64,000 bases of DNA, from assembly GCF_004801375.1 (NCBI RefSeq), contig NZ_SSNZ01000012.1, positions 1-64,000 of the forward strand, read 5' to 3'. This DNA is from Flavobacterium supellecticarium (lineage in GTDB: Bacteria > Bacteroidota > Bacteroidia > Flavobacteriales > Flavobacteriaceae). Below the pieces are notes generated by a model. It ran no database searches and was not told the origin of the DNA. It saw nothing but the letters and a program-made list of their open reading frames with translations. A program made the translations under genes and the position numbers. This document shows positions 45,201 to 54,062 of the stretch, in pieces; position 1 is the first letter of the stretch; the number at the start of each line of letters is the position of its first letter.

Positions 45201-46499
45201 ATGCAAAATACGATCTCTATTTTTTGGTTTCGAAGAGACCTTCGGCTAACCGATAATACGGCACTATTTCACGCTCTTAACAGCGAACTTCCGGTGCTGC
45301 CCATTTTTATTTTCGACACCAGTATCCTTTCTCAGTTACCCACTAATGATGCGCGGGTTGGGTTTATCCATAACCTACTCGTTCAGATGCAACAGCAGCT
45401 TTCGAAATCGGGGAAATCTCTGGCTGTTTTTCATGGTGATCCTGTCAGCATTTTTCAAAAACTGATCCACGAAAATAAAATTGCTACCGTTTACACCAAT
45501 CACGATTACGAACCATCGGCTCGCAAACGGGACACTGCGGTTTATAACCTGTTAAAAGAAAACGGCATTGTTTTTAAAACAGCAAAAGATCAGGTTATTT
45601 TTGAAAAAAGTGAAGTTGTAAAAGACGACGGTACGCCCTATGTGGTCTATACACCTTATTCTAAAAAATGGAAAGAACATTTCTATAAAACAACTGTTCA
45701 TCATTATCCATCGGAAACCGTTCTGGAAAATATAGTAGCGCACGATTATCCTTTTTTAAGTTTGTCTGATATCGGATTTGAATCCTCCAAAATCACGGTT
45801 CCCACTTTTGACGTTTCGGAAAAGTTAGTCGAAAACTACGAAGACACGCGCAACTTTCCGGCTATTCCCGGTACTTCTTTACTAGGACCGCACCTACGCT
45901 TCGGATCGGTGAGCATCCGACAAATGGTGCTTTTAGCGGCTGGTTTCCAAAATCAAACCTTTTTAAACGAACTGATCTGGCGGGAGTTTTTTATGCAGAT
46001 CTTATGGCATTTCCCACATACCGTTCATCGTAGTTTTAAAGAAAAATACGATGCTATTCAATGGGAGAACAACGAAGACTTATTCCGGAAATGGTGTAAA
46101 GGTCAGACCGGCTATCCGTTTGTCGACGCCGGAATGCGCGAACTGAACACTACCGGACATATGCACAACAGAGTCCGCATGATTGTAGCCAGTTTTCTCT
46201 GCAAACATCTTTTAATCGACTGGCGTTGGGGCGAAACCTATTTTGCTCAGAAATTACTTGACTACGAACAGTCCAGCAATGTTGGTAACTGGCAATGGGC
46301 CGCCGGATCGGGTGTGGATGCTGCACCGTATTTTCGAATATTTAACCCGACCGAACAAATCAAAAAGTTCGACAAAGATCTTAGCTATATCAAAAAATGG
46401 ATCCCGGAGCTTGGAACCGAAGCTTATCCGCTACCTATCGTCGATCATAAAACGGCACGTGAAAAATGCCTGACAACTTATAAAAAAGCCGTGGAATAA
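45201..46499 (+). CDS. phrB: Deoxyribodipyrimidine photolyase (class I CPD type)
   Basis: The enzyme uses FAD and light to split cyclobutane pyrimidine dimers. The 432-residue protein has the N-terminal antenna domain (SIFWFRRDLRLTDNTALFHAL) and the FAD domain: GPHLRFGSVSIRQ, NELIWREFFMQILWHFP, WCKGQTGYPFVDAGMREL and MHNRVRMIVASFL. NWQWAAGSGVDAAPYFRIFNP completes it. It is co-transcribed with the SRPBCC gene. A hairpin terminator overlaps its stop. Confidence 0.95.
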   Translation: MQNTISIFWFRRDLRLTDNTALFHALNSELPVLPIFIFDTSILSQLPTNDARVGFIHNLLVQMQQQLSKSGKSLAVFHGDPVSIFQKLIHENKIATVYTNHDYEPSARKRDTAVYNLLKENGIVFKTAKDQVIFEKSEVVKDDGTPYVVYTPYSKKWKEHFYKTTVHHYPSETVLENIVAHDYPFLSLSDIGFESSKITVPTFDVSEKLVENYEDTRNFPAIPGTSLLGPHLRFGSVSIRQMVLLAAGFQNQTFLNELIWREFFMQILWHFPHTVHRSFKEKYDAIQWENNEDLFRKWCKGQTGYPFVDAGMRELNTTGHMHNRVRMIVASFLCKHLLIDWRWGETYFAQKLLDYEQSSNVGNWQWAAGSGVDAAPYFRIFNPTEQIKKFDKDLSYIKKWIPELGTEAYPLPIVDHKTAREKCLTTYKKAVE

Positions 46500-46508
46500 T
46501 CCACGGCT
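46487..46508. terminator. Terminator overlapping the photolyase stop codon
   Basis: A 9-bp perfect stem (46487-46495 with 46500-46508) has the TAA of the photolyase gene in its 4-nt loop. An A-run precedes it, so it also serves the convergent HAD gene. Confidence 0.75.
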
Positions 46509-46517
46509 CCTATACTA

Positions 46518-47180
46518 TTAGCGTTGTTTAATTTGGGAAATGATCTGATAATTGATCGCATCGAAATGTGCGATTTCATGATCGGCTTCCGACAAATCCT
46601 GTAGTTTGGAATTGATACTGTTATATGCCAGACAAAATATGCCCGCCGCTTTCGAAGCTTTGATACCATTAGTACTATCTTCGATCACAATACAATGTTC
46701 GATTGGAGCCACCGACAAAGACGCTGCATGCAGAAAAATAGCCGGATGCGGTTTGGATTGCGGAAAATCTTCGCCACTAACCGTATGGGTAAAATACGGA
46801 TGCAATTCAAAACGGTTAAACACTTTTTCGATTGTTCCTTTGGAAGCCGATGAAGCCAGAATGAGTTGCATACCATTTCCATGAAGATCAACGATCAACT
46901 TTCGAACCCCGTCAATCAGTTCCAAATCTTCTTTGGTATCGAAAGCATCGTTAAAAAGGAAACGTTTCCGCAGGATTAATTCTTCCACATCGTGTTGCAG
47001 CGTAAAACTTTCTTTTAATTTCTGAAACACATTTCGGGTTGAATTCCCGGTAAAAGAAGCATACATTTCTTCCGAAACATCAATTCCCAATTCGGAAAAG
47101 TGTTTATAATAAGCATATTTATGAACGGGTTCTGTGTCGACAATCACGCCGTCCATATCAAAAATTACGGTCTTAACCAT
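46518..47180 (-). CDS. HAD-superfamily phosphatase/phosphoglucomutase-like protein
   Basis: The 220-residue protein has HAD motif I (VIFDMDGVIVDTEP), motif II (LILASSASKGTIEKV), motif III Lys (SGEDFPQSKPHPAIFLHAA) and motif IV (CIVIEDSTNGIKASKAAG). The helical cap and length match the beta-phosphoglucomutase/sugar-phosphatase branch. The substrate cannot be decided. Confidence 0.93.
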   Translation of the reverse strand: MVKTVIFDMDGVIVDTEPVHKYAYYKHFSELGIDVSEEMYASFTGNSTRNVFQKLKESFTLQHDVEELILRKRFLFNDAFDTKEDLELIDGVRKLIVDLHGNGMQLILASSASKGTIEKVFNRFELHPYFTHTVSGEDFPQSKPHPAIFLHAASLSVAPIEHCIVIEDSTNGIKASKAAGIFCLAYNSINSKLQDLSEADHEIAHFDAINYQIISQIKQR

Positions 47181-47301
47181 GGTGTGTTGTTATTTTTTAC
47201 AAAAGTACGCTTTATTCCAGTATCCCATTGTCGCCACAAAAAAGATATTTTCGATTAAACTTTTTCGGTTATCTTTAGTCTAAATCATAAAAACAGTCAG
47301 T

Positions 47302-47844
47302 TTGCAGGACGAAGCGCTTTTTATCCGTCAGTTACTCGATCCGAAAACGCAAAACGAAGCGTTTCGACGGTTATTGACCGAATACCAACGGCCATTGTAC
47401 CGTCATATCCGAAATATAGTACTGGATCATGACGATACCGACGACGTACTGCAAAATACCTTTATCAAGATTTTTAATAACCTAAAACACTTTAAAGGAG
47501 AAAGCAAACTGTTTTCCTGGATGTATCGTATTGCAACCAACGAAGCGATCACCTTTATCAACCAACGCGCCCGGAAAGCGGGAATCAGCAACGAAGAATT
47601 GCAATCGAAAGCCGTGGGTAAACTGGAAGCCGATGTGAATTACGACGGTGATGAAATTCAGTTAAAACTGCAAAAAGCCGTCGCCACCTTACCGGAAAAG
47701 CAACAGTTGGTTTTTAAGATGAAATATTTTGAAGAGCTGAAATACGAAGAAATATCGGAGATCCTCGGAACTTCGGTTGGCGCCTTAAAAGCCTCGTATC
47801 ATCATGCGGTAAAAAAAATTGAAGAATATTTGAATTCCGTTTAA
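47302..47844 (+). CDS. ECF-type RNA polymerase sigma factor
   Basis: The 180-residue protein appears to start at TTG (47302), since no ATG fits the expected family N-terminus (QDEALFIRQLLDPKTQNEAF). Region 2 is YQRPLYRHIRNIVLDHDDTDDVLQNTFIKIF and region 4 is LPEKQQLVFKMKYFEELKYEEISEILGTSVGALKASYHHAVKKIEEYL. It heads an operon with a membrane anti-sigma-like protein and an exported protein. Confidence 0.94.
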   Translation: MQDEALFIRQLLDPKTQNEAFRRLLTEYQRPLYRHIRNIVLDHDDTDDVLQNTFIKIFNNLKHFKGESKLFSWMYRIATNEAITFINQRARKAGISNEELQSKAVGKLEADVNYDGDEIQLKLQKAVATLPEKQQLVFKMKYFEELKYEEISEILGTSVGALKASYHHAVKKIEEYLNSV

Positions 47845-47942
47845 ACCTTTAGATTGGAAATTTGTCAAATAAATAACAAGAATAGGAAATAACGCTATTA
47901 AAATTCACAAATAGTGTTAGCGAAGAACGAAAAATGAGAATA

Positions 47943-48353
47943 ATGAAAAAGTTTAATTTAGAAAACGATCCGAAAATTACCTCCGGTTTTACCACTCCGG
48001 ATCAGTATTTCGAGCAAATGGAAGCCCGTATTATGGACCGACTGTCGGCACCGGAAACGAAAGTAATTCCGTTATGGCATCGTAGTAGTGTATGGATGTC
48101 GAGCATCGCGGCCACACTTTTACTGGCCGGCGGATTGACGATCTATTACAACAACCAGCCCATTCCGGCAACTTCTTTAGACGATGCTACGGTGGAAACC
48201 TATTTGCAGGCGAATGTGAATTCGTATGATCTTATCCAGCATTTGGATGAAAGCGACATTCAGGCGTTGGAAAAATCGATCGTTTTAAACAATGATGCGG
48301 TTGAAGCGTATCTGTCCGATCACAACAATTTAGACCTTTATTTAAATGAATAA
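47943..48353 (+). CDS. Anti-sigma-like membrane protein
   Basis: The protein (136 residues from the ATG at 47943; one nine bases upstream is also in frame) has a cytoplasmic N-terminus (FTTPDQYFEQMEARIMDRL). One transmembrane helix (SSVWMSSIAATLLLAGGLTIYY, about 50-70) and an acidic exported tail follow. It follows the ECF sigma gene by about 100 bp and is the likely anti-sigma factor. Confidence 0.8.
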   Translation: MKKFNLENDPKITSGFTTPDQYFEQMEARIMDRLSAPETKVIPLWHRSSVWMSSIAATLLLAGGLTIYYNNQPIPATSLDDATVETYLQANVNSYDLIQHLDESDIQALEKSIVLNNDAVEAYLSDHNNLDLYLNE

Positions 48354-48357
48354 TGCC

Positions 48358-48804
48358 ATGACTATAAAACGAATCCTACCCTTTCTATTGTTATTGCTGT
48401 CCGTTACGGTTTTCGGACAGGGTTTTAGAGAAAAAAGAGAGCAGATCAAACAGTTAAAAGTAGCTTTTATTACGACCGAATTAGGTCTCACGACGGAAGA
48501 AGCGACTAAATTCTGGCCGATTTACAACAATTTTGATGAAAAACAATTTGAATTACGCCATAAAAAAATGCGTGTTTTTCAAAGCAATATGGATGAGGGA
48601 GCCATCGATAAAATGAGTGAAAAGGAAGCACTGGTATTTCTAAACCAGATGGAAAACACCGAAGAAGAACTTTTTAACCTGAAACTGAAGTTTATCGCTG
48701 ATCTGAAAACCGTAATCAGTCCGACAAAAATTTTAAAACTCAAAAAGGCGGAAGACGATTTTAACCGGAAACTTTTACGACAAATGAAAGACCGCGGAAG
48801 ATAA
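48358..48804 (+). CDS. Exported Spy/CpxP-like helical protein of the ECF operon
   Basis: I start at the ATG at 48358, which gives an ideal signal peptide (MTIKRILPFLLLLLSVTVFG-Q) and 148 residues; an ATG at 48346 overlaps the previous gene by eight bases. The mature part is helical and charged (LKVAFITTELGLTTEEATKFWPIYNNFDEKQFELRHK), like periplasmic Spy/CpxP or LTXXQ-type stress sensors. It may sense envelope stress for the sigma/anti-sigma pair; this is inference. Confidence 0.8.
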   Translation: MTIKRILPFLLLLLSVTVFGQGFREKREQIKQLKVAFITTELGLTTEEATKFWPIYNNFDEKQFELRHKKMRVFQSNMDEGAIDKMSEKEALVFLNQMENTEEELFNLKLKFIADLKTVISPTKILKLKKAEDDFNRKLLRQMKDRGR

Positions 48805-48828
48805 TAAAAAGGAGCTTTTTTTATTAGG

Positions 48829-49010
48829 AAACCTGCATAGGCGTTGCAAAACCCTGGCAGGTTTTTATTTTATATACGCTTTCCAAACCTGACAGGTTGA
48901 TTTCCATTACGCTGAGAAACCGATCAGGTTTTATTAGTAACCATTATACATATATAGCGTCCTGAAACCTGTCAGGTTTGTTACTTTGCGCTGAGAAACC
49001 TGACCGGTTT
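48829..49010. repeat. Cluster of five palindromic repeats (AAACCTGNCAGGTTT type)
   Basis: Copies lie at 48829-48864 (expanded and imperfect), 48885-48898, 48917-48931, 48965-48979 (perfect AAACCTGTCAGGTTT) and 48996-49010. The third and fifth copies share the flank GCTGAGAAACC, so at least part of the cluster arose by duplication. Another double copy is at 60031-60059. They may fold as terminator hairpins between the convergent genes ending at 48804 and 49013. Confidence 0.85.
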
Positions 49011-49012
49011 TA

Positions 49013-50086
49013 CTAAAACTGAAATCGCACTATTTTATTATTCCCGGCTGCTACAATGGTTTTCCGATTTACAAAACGGATTGTAAACAGATCCTTATAA
49101 TCGGCTATTTTTTGCCAGTTTTCACCAAAATCAGCCGAATAATATACCCCACTGGCTCCAACGGTTAGTAATTCCTTACCATTGCTTCCGGGAAAAAACT
49201 GTACACAGGAACCATACCCAAAGCCTTTGTTTTCGGCCACTATTTGCCAGGTTTTCCCACCATCGGTTGTACGGATTTTATTGCTGTGATTCTGATTTGG
49301 CTTATCATAATTTCCACCTACCGCAAAACCAGTATTCTTATCGTAAAAATCGGCCGAAAAAATACCCGTCATTGCTTCTCCCTGAACAATTGGTGTATCG
49401 ACTACTTTCCAACTTTTTCCTTTATCCGGTGAGAAAAAAACCCGCGAACGCTTTCCGCCCGATACCACCCAGGTATTGCTTTCCTTCACAATAATATTGG
49501 TGTTACTGGCTGCAAAAAAGGCCTCGCCTTCGGTAATACCTGGTAATTGATCACAACCGATTTTTCTCCAGGTTGCTCCGCCATCCCGGGTGATCAGGAG
49601 CGAAAAACAATTGTCGGTCGGATCGCCTACCACAATACCTTCCTGGTCGTTCCAAAACTGCATACTATCGTAAAAAACCTTTTCCCCTTTTTCTTCATAT
49701 ACCAACTGAACATGGCTTCCGTCTTTATCAACCCGATATAACAATCCGGGATTGCCGATACTGATCATAAAAATATACGCTTTTGTTTGCGCAATACTTC
49801 GAAATTCGGGTTTCAGATCATTTTTTTCGATATGTCCCTTAAAAGCCTTCGAACCGTCTAACGCAACATAGCCGTATTTTCCATTACTTCCAGCATACCA
49901 AATGCGGTTACTGTCGACTGTAATGGCCCGGATACTGATTTTATCCGTTAGCAGCGTATCGATAGTAACCGCATTTGGGTTGGTTAACGTCACAGATGAA
50001 CCGTTTTCGGTCGTGTCGGTTGTAGGTTTTAATTTATTGCAGGAAAAGCAAATGAATATTGTAAACAATAGTAGCCTTATTTTCAT
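49013..50086 (-). CDS. Ycf48/BNR-like beta-propeller lipoprotein
   Basis: The 357-residue protein has a lipobox (FTIFICFSC-NKL) and propeller repeats with Asp-box-like motifs: SLLITRDGGATWRKIG, RVFFSPDKGKSWKVVD, NKIRTTDGGKTWQIVAEN and VYYSADFGENWQKIADY. This is the fold of sialidase-like BNR and Ycf48 (photosystem II assembly factor-like) proteins. In non-photosynthetic Bacteroidetes the role is unknown, probably binding at the cell surface. Confidence 0.88.
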   Translation of the reverse strand: MKIRLLLFTIFICFSCNKLKPTTDTTENGSSVTLTNPNAVTIDTLLTDKISIRAITVDSNRIWYAGSNGKYGYVALDGSKAFKGHIEKNDLKPEFRSIAQTKAYIFMISIGNPGLLYRVDKDGSHVQLVYEEKGEKVFYDSMQFWNDQEGIVVGDPTDNCFSLLITRDGGATWRKIGCDQLPGITEGEAFFAASNTNIIVKESNTWVVSGGKRSRVFFSPDKGKSWKVVDTPIVQGEAMTGIFSADFYDKNTGFAVGGNYDKPNQNHSNKIRTTDGGKTWQIVAENKGFGYGSCVQFFPGSNGKELLTVGASGVYYSADFGENWQKIADYKDLFTIRFVNRKTIVAAGNNKIVRFQF

Positions 50087-50126
50087 TCCGAAGGGATTTA
50101 AAAGGCTAATTTACAAACATTTTTGA

Positions 50127-50486
50127 CTATAAGCGTTTGTTTTTTCCATCCAGCAGATACATCCACAACATACGGGACAATCTGAAATTAAAGGTACTTA
50201 ACAGAATCGACATAATTCCGATAAGCACCACAATTGTAACGAAACTATCCACAAAAAACTGGATGATCAGGAAAAAGGCAACCATTTCGGCCACGGCTAC
50301 GGCATAACTCACAAACATGGATCCGAAAAAATATCCGGGTTCCTTTTCAAATTTATGATTACAGTTGGAACAATGCGTATTCATTTTGGGCATCTGAAAA
50401 AGCAATATATTTCCTTTCTTTTCAAAAACCTGTCCCTGATGACATTTAGGGCATTTTTCCGTTACTATGTTCTTTAAAATTGACAT
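50127..50486 (-). CDS. DUF983 zinc-ribbon membrane protein
   Basis: Starting at the ATG at 50486 gives 119 residues. A zinc ribbon (CPKCHQGQVF and CSNCNHKF) is followed by two hydrophobic helices, with the family pattern EPGYFFGSMFVSYAVAVAEM between ribbon and first helix. DUF983 proteins are small inner-membrane proteins of unknown function common in Bacteroidetes. Confidence 0.92.
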   Translation of the reverse strand: MSILKNIVTEKCPKCHQGQVFEKKGNILLFQMPKMNTHCSNCNHKFEKEPGYFFGSMFVSYAVAVAEMVAFFLIIQFFVDSFVTIVVLIGIMSILLSTFNFRLSRMLWMYLLDGKNKRL

Positions 50487-50590
50487 AACTCTTTTTTTAT
50501 ACAAATTTCACAAGAATTCGGCAACAAGCTATAGACGATTCACACAAGTTTTTGTACTTTTAGGACATCAAAAATCCCGATACCCGTTTT

Positions 50591-51460
50591 ATGAAAACAG
50601 CTATTCTCGACATAAAACAATTCGAACCGGGCGAAACCCGTAAGGAATTCTACACAAATACAATTGAAAATCACCTAATTACCAATCACCGTAATATTCA
50701 TAAACCGCACAAACACAATTTTTATCTTACTGTACTTTTTACGCAGGGAAGTGGCATTCACGAAATTGATTTCACCACGTATACCGTAAAACCCGGCAGT
50801 CTTTTTTTCCTAAACCCCGGACAAACACATCATTGGGAATTATCGGATGATATCCGCGGTTATATTTTTTTCCATACGCAGGCTTTTTATGACCTGCATT
50901 ACAATCGGATCAAAATTCACAACTATCCGTTTTTTTATAGTGTACAAAACGCACCGTTTTTATATCTTGACAACGATGCGACCGATTTCGAATCTTTATT
51001 TCGCGAAATTTTAAAAGAAAATCAAAATGAGGCCGTTTTGAAGATGCAAAAAATACTCAGTCTGATCGATCAGATTTATATTGACAGTACGCGTTTGTAT
51101 ATTGAAAAGAATGCAACCGCAACCGCTGTACAACATTCGTATGCCTTGCGATTTCAGGAACTCGAACGGTTGATTGAAAAGCACTATAAATCCGAAAAAT
51201 CACCCTCGCAATATGCCGAATGGCTCAATGTGAGTCCAAAGCATTTAAACCGCATCACGCAATCGATGGTCGGTAAAACCACTTCCGACGTCATTTTAGA
51301 TCGGGTATTTCTGGAAGCCAAACGGGAATTGATCCGGTTTAAAAACAATTTTGCAGAAATAGCCACAGCATTAGGCTATGATGATTATGCTTATTTTTCG
51401 AGACTATTCAAAAAAAAATGCGGCGAAACGCCCTCTTCATTTATTAACCGATACAGATAG
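50591..51460 (+). CDS. AraC-family regulator with cupin sensor
   Basis: The 289-residue protein has an N-terminal cupin (HKPHKHNFYLTVLFTQGSGIHEID, LFFLNPGQTHHWEL) and a C-terminal AraC domain (YAEWLNVSPKHLNRITQSMVGKTTSDVI, FAEIATALGYDDYAYFSRLFKKKCGETPSSF). It is divergent from DUF983 and upstream of the methyltransferase gene, which has its own promoter; no target is evident. Confidence 0.92.
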   Translation: MKTAILDIKQFEPGETRKEFYTNTIENHLITNHRNIHKPHKHNFYLTVLFTQGSGIHEIDFTTYTVKPGSLFFLNPGQTHHWELSDDIRGYIFFHTQAFYDLHYNRIKIHNYPFFYSVQNAPFLYLDNDATDFESLFREILKENQNEAVLKMQKILSLIDQIYIDSTRLYIEKNATATAVQHSYALRFQELERLIEKHYKSEKSPSQYAEWLNVSPKHLNRITQSMVGKTTSDVILDRVFLEAKRELIRFKNNFAEIATALGYDDYAYFSRLFKKKCGETPSSFINRYR

Positions 51461-51462
51461 GC

Positions 51463-51490
51463 TTGTAAGTAAATAAATTAACTATCTTTG
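51463..51490 (+). promoter_or_regulatory. Bacteroidetes-type promoter of the RsmB-family gene
   Basis: TTG at 51463-51465, a 17-bp spacer and TATCTTTG at 51483-51490 match the -33/-7 pattern, 20 bp before the ATG at 51510. Confidence 0.6.
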
Positions 51491-51509
51491 CAAGCTGATT
51501 TTTACACAA

Positions 51510-52724
51510 ATGAGATTACACAGAAACCTGGTTTTTACCGTTATTGATTCGATAATGGCTATTTTCAATGAAGGAGAATATGCCGACAAAGTAGTAGCAC
51601 GCGCCTTAAAAAAAGACAAACGATGGGGAAGCCACGACCGAAAGTTCGTTGCCGAAACCATTTATGAAATTGTACGCTGGAAACGTTTATACGCTGAAAT
51701 AGCGGAAGTTAAAGAACCGTATGACCGCGACAATGTATGGCGTATTTTTGCCGTTTGGGCTGTTTTACGCGGCTATACTTTACCGGATTGGAAGTATTTT
51801 GAAAGTACTCCGGTGCGAAAAATAAAAGGTCGTTTTGACGAATTGTCAAAAATCAGAAAATACAGAGAATCCATTCCGGACTGGATGGACGAAATTGGTG
51901 TACAGGAATTGGGCGAAGCATTATGGTCTACAGAAATCGCTGCGCAAAATGAACAGGCAAAAGTAATTTTGCGTGTTAATACATTAAAAACGACCAAAGA
52001 AAAGCTTCGTGCGGTCTTAATGGACCTAAACATCGAAACAGAATTCCATAAAGACTATCCGGATGCCCTAATTTTAAAAGAGCGTGCGAATGTATTCCTT
52101 ACAGATGCGTTTAAAGAAGGTATGTTTGAAGTACAAGATGCCTCATCGCAAATGGTGGCTCGTTTTCTGGATATCAAACCAGGAATGCGCGTAGTCGACA
52201 CTTGTGCCGGAGCCGGCGGAAAAACATTGCATATGGCTTCCTTAATGGAAAACAAAGGTCAGTTGATCGCGATGGATTTGTATGAAAGCAAATTAAAACA
52301 GCTAAAACTTCGCGCTAAACGAAACGGTGCATTTAATATCGAATACCGTATCATCGACAGTACGAAGGTGATCAAAAAATTACACGAAAAAGCCGACCGC
52401 GTATTAATCGATGCGCCATGTAGTGGTTTGGGTGTTTTAAAACGTAACCCCGACAGTAAATGGAAACTACAACCGGAGTTTATCGACAACATCCGTAAAG
52501 TACAGGCGGAAGTATTGGAAAACTACTCTAAAATTGTAAAACCAGGCGGAAAAATGGTGTATGCCACCTGTTCCGTATTGCCTTCCGAAAATCAGGAACA
52601 GGTTCAGAAATTTCTGCAAACCGAATCCGGAAAGCAATTTGAATTTGTAAAAGACATTAAGGTTTTGGCGTCGGAATCCGGATTTGACGGATTTTATATG
52701 GCACTTTTCAACCGAAAACCCTGA
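51510..52724 (+). CDS. RsmB/NOP-family RNA cytosine-C5 methyltransferase
   Basis: The 404-residue protein has a NusB-like N-terminal part (DKVVARALKKDKRWGSHDRKFVAETIYEIVRWKR) and a SAM-binding domain with VVDTCAGAGGKTLHMAS and the catalytic region VLIDAPCSGLGVLKRNPD. MVYATCSVLPSENQEQV supplies the second cysteine. Both catalytic cysteines (PCSG and TCS) are present. The target is probably rRNA; the exact base is not readable from the sequence. Confidence 0.94.
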   Translation: MRLHRNLVFTVIDSIMAIFNEGEYADKVVARALKKDKRWGSHDRKFVAETIYEIVRWKRLYAEIAEVKEPYDRDNVWRIFAVWAVLRGYTLPDWKYFESTPVRKIKGRFDELSKIRKYRESIPDWMDEIGVQELGEALWSTEIAAQNEQAKVILRVNTLKTTKEKLRAVLMDLNIETEFHKDYPDALILKERANVFLTDAFKEGMFEVQDASSQMVARFLDIKPGMRVVDTCAGAGGKTLHMASLMENKGQLIAMDLYESKLKQLKLRAKRNGAFNIEYRIIDSTKVIKKLHEKADRVLIDAPCSGLGVLKRNPDSKWKLQPEFIDNIRKVQAEVLENYSKIVKPGGKMVYATCSVLPSENQEQVQKFLQTESGKQFEFVKDIKVLASESGFDGFYMALFNRKP

Positions 52725-52751
52725 TAAACAAATTGTATAAACTGACTTAAC

Positions 52752-53846
52752 ATGAAAAAATTTTACTCACTTGCGTTAGCCCTTTCTCCTCTATTGGGCT
52801 TCGCACAAGCAGGTGCTCCGGCTTCTCCGTATTATAACGGATTCAACTGGACCGTGACCGGCAGCAGCTTAAAAAGTGCATTGTCGACAAAAATCACGAA
52901 CACCCACACCAAAACATTGAGCTATGACGACATCTGGGATGTAGACAAAATTATTGATCTGGATCCAAATGATGCCTCGAATGCCAACGTATTATTACTA
53001 TACGGATTTAGCAACAACATGTGTCCGGCGTCTACTTCAGATAACAACGACCACAGAAGACGTAACAAGAATAGCAATGGCGGTGGTAACACCTGTCAGT
53101 GGAACCGTGAGCATACCTTTGCCAAATCATTGGGAACCCCGGATTTAGGAACTTCGGGACCTGGTGCTGATGCACACCATTTGCGTCCTGCCGATGTAAC
53201 CCGTAATGGTAATCGTGGTAATCTGAAATTCGCAGCCGGTTCCGGTAATTCCGGATCTGTTGCTGGCGGATGGTATCCCGGTGACGAATGGAAAGGCGAT
53301 GTAGCACGTATGATCATGTATATGTATTTACGTTATCCAACCCGTTGTTTACCTAAAAATGTAGCCACAGGATCGACGGTTTCGTCCGACAGTAACATGA
53401 TTTCCTTATTATTACAATGGAATGCGGAAGATCCGGTTTCGGAATATGAAGACCGCAGAAACACCTATTTAGGAAATGCCAGTAATACCTACGGACAAGG
53501 AAACCGTAACCCATTTATCGACAACCCGTATCTGGCAACAGTAATCTGGGGCGGACCAGTAGCCGAAAACCGTTGGCCAGGTATGTTAGCTGCGGATAGT
53601 TTTGATCTATTGGCGAATGTTATGGTATATCCAAACCCGTCCAACGATCAGAAAATCAATATTTATTCGGAAAAAGAATTGGATGAGATTGAATTGATCA
53701 ACATCAACGGACAAATGATACAGCAAATCAAAAAACCGGTACACAATCAGGAAGTATATACTTTAGAGAATTTACCACAAGGTTTTTACCTGATTCGTAT
53801 TTCGTCTGAAAATATGAGTACAACCAAAAAAGTGATCATCAACTAA
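52752..53846 (+). CDS. T9SS-exported endonuclease I family protein
   Basis: The 364-residue protein has a signal peptide (MKKFYSLALALSPLLGFA-Q) and the endonuclease I (NucM/EndA) core with WNREHTFAKSLG and DAHHLRPADVTRN, the His metal-site residues of the family. GDEWKGDVARMIMYMYLRY completes the core. The last 75 residues are a type A T9SS sorting domain (VYPNPSNDQKINIYS to QGFYLIRISSENMSTTKKVI), so the nuclease is secreted or anchored outside. A paralogue follows after 216 bp. Confidence 0.94.
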   Translation: MKKFYSLALALSPLLGFAQAGAPASPYYNGFNWTVTGSSLKSALSTKITNTHTKTLSYDDIWDVDKIIDLDPNDASNANVLLLYGFSNNMCPASTSDNNDHRRRNKNSNGGGNTCQWNREHTFAKSLGTPDLGTSGPGADAHHLRPADVTRNGNRGNLKFAAGSGNSGSVAGGWYPGDEWKGDVARMIMYMYLRYPTRCLPKNVATGSTVSSDSNMISLLLQWNAEDPVSEYEDRRNTYLGNASNTYGQGNRNPFIDNPYLATVIWGGPVAENRWPGMLAADSFDLLANVMVYPNPSNDQKINIYSEKELDEIELININGQMIQQIKKPVHNQEVYTLENLPQGFYLIRISSENMSTTKKVIIN

Positions 53847-53865
53847 ATACCGTTTTACCTATAAA

Positions 53866-53893
53866 AAGAACCTGCTTTTCAGCAGGTTTTTTT
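53866..53893 (+). terminator. Rho-independent terminator after the first endonuclease gene
   Basis: A 7-bp stem (53869-53875 with 53882-53888), 6-nt loop and T-run follow the stop by 20 bp. Confidence 0.85.
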
Positions 53894-54062
53894 ATGTCAT
53901 TTTTTTACAAGCATCACAAAATGTTAAAAGTTGATCACATATTTTCCTACAAAATAAACCTTACAGAAACTTTTTTTGTAATTCACTCGTTTCTAAATAG
54001 TTAAAATTCTTTTTTTGTAACGACAAACATTCTACATTTGAATCCTAAATATTATTTCTTTT

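Noticed and set aside
46487..46508. Hairpin at the photolyase end considered as a mobile-element end
   Set aside because: It is a simple terminator between convergent genes, without target duplications or transposase.
53032..53317. Minus-strand frames inside the first endonuclease gene
   Set aside because: Antisense shadows of a well-supported coding sequence.
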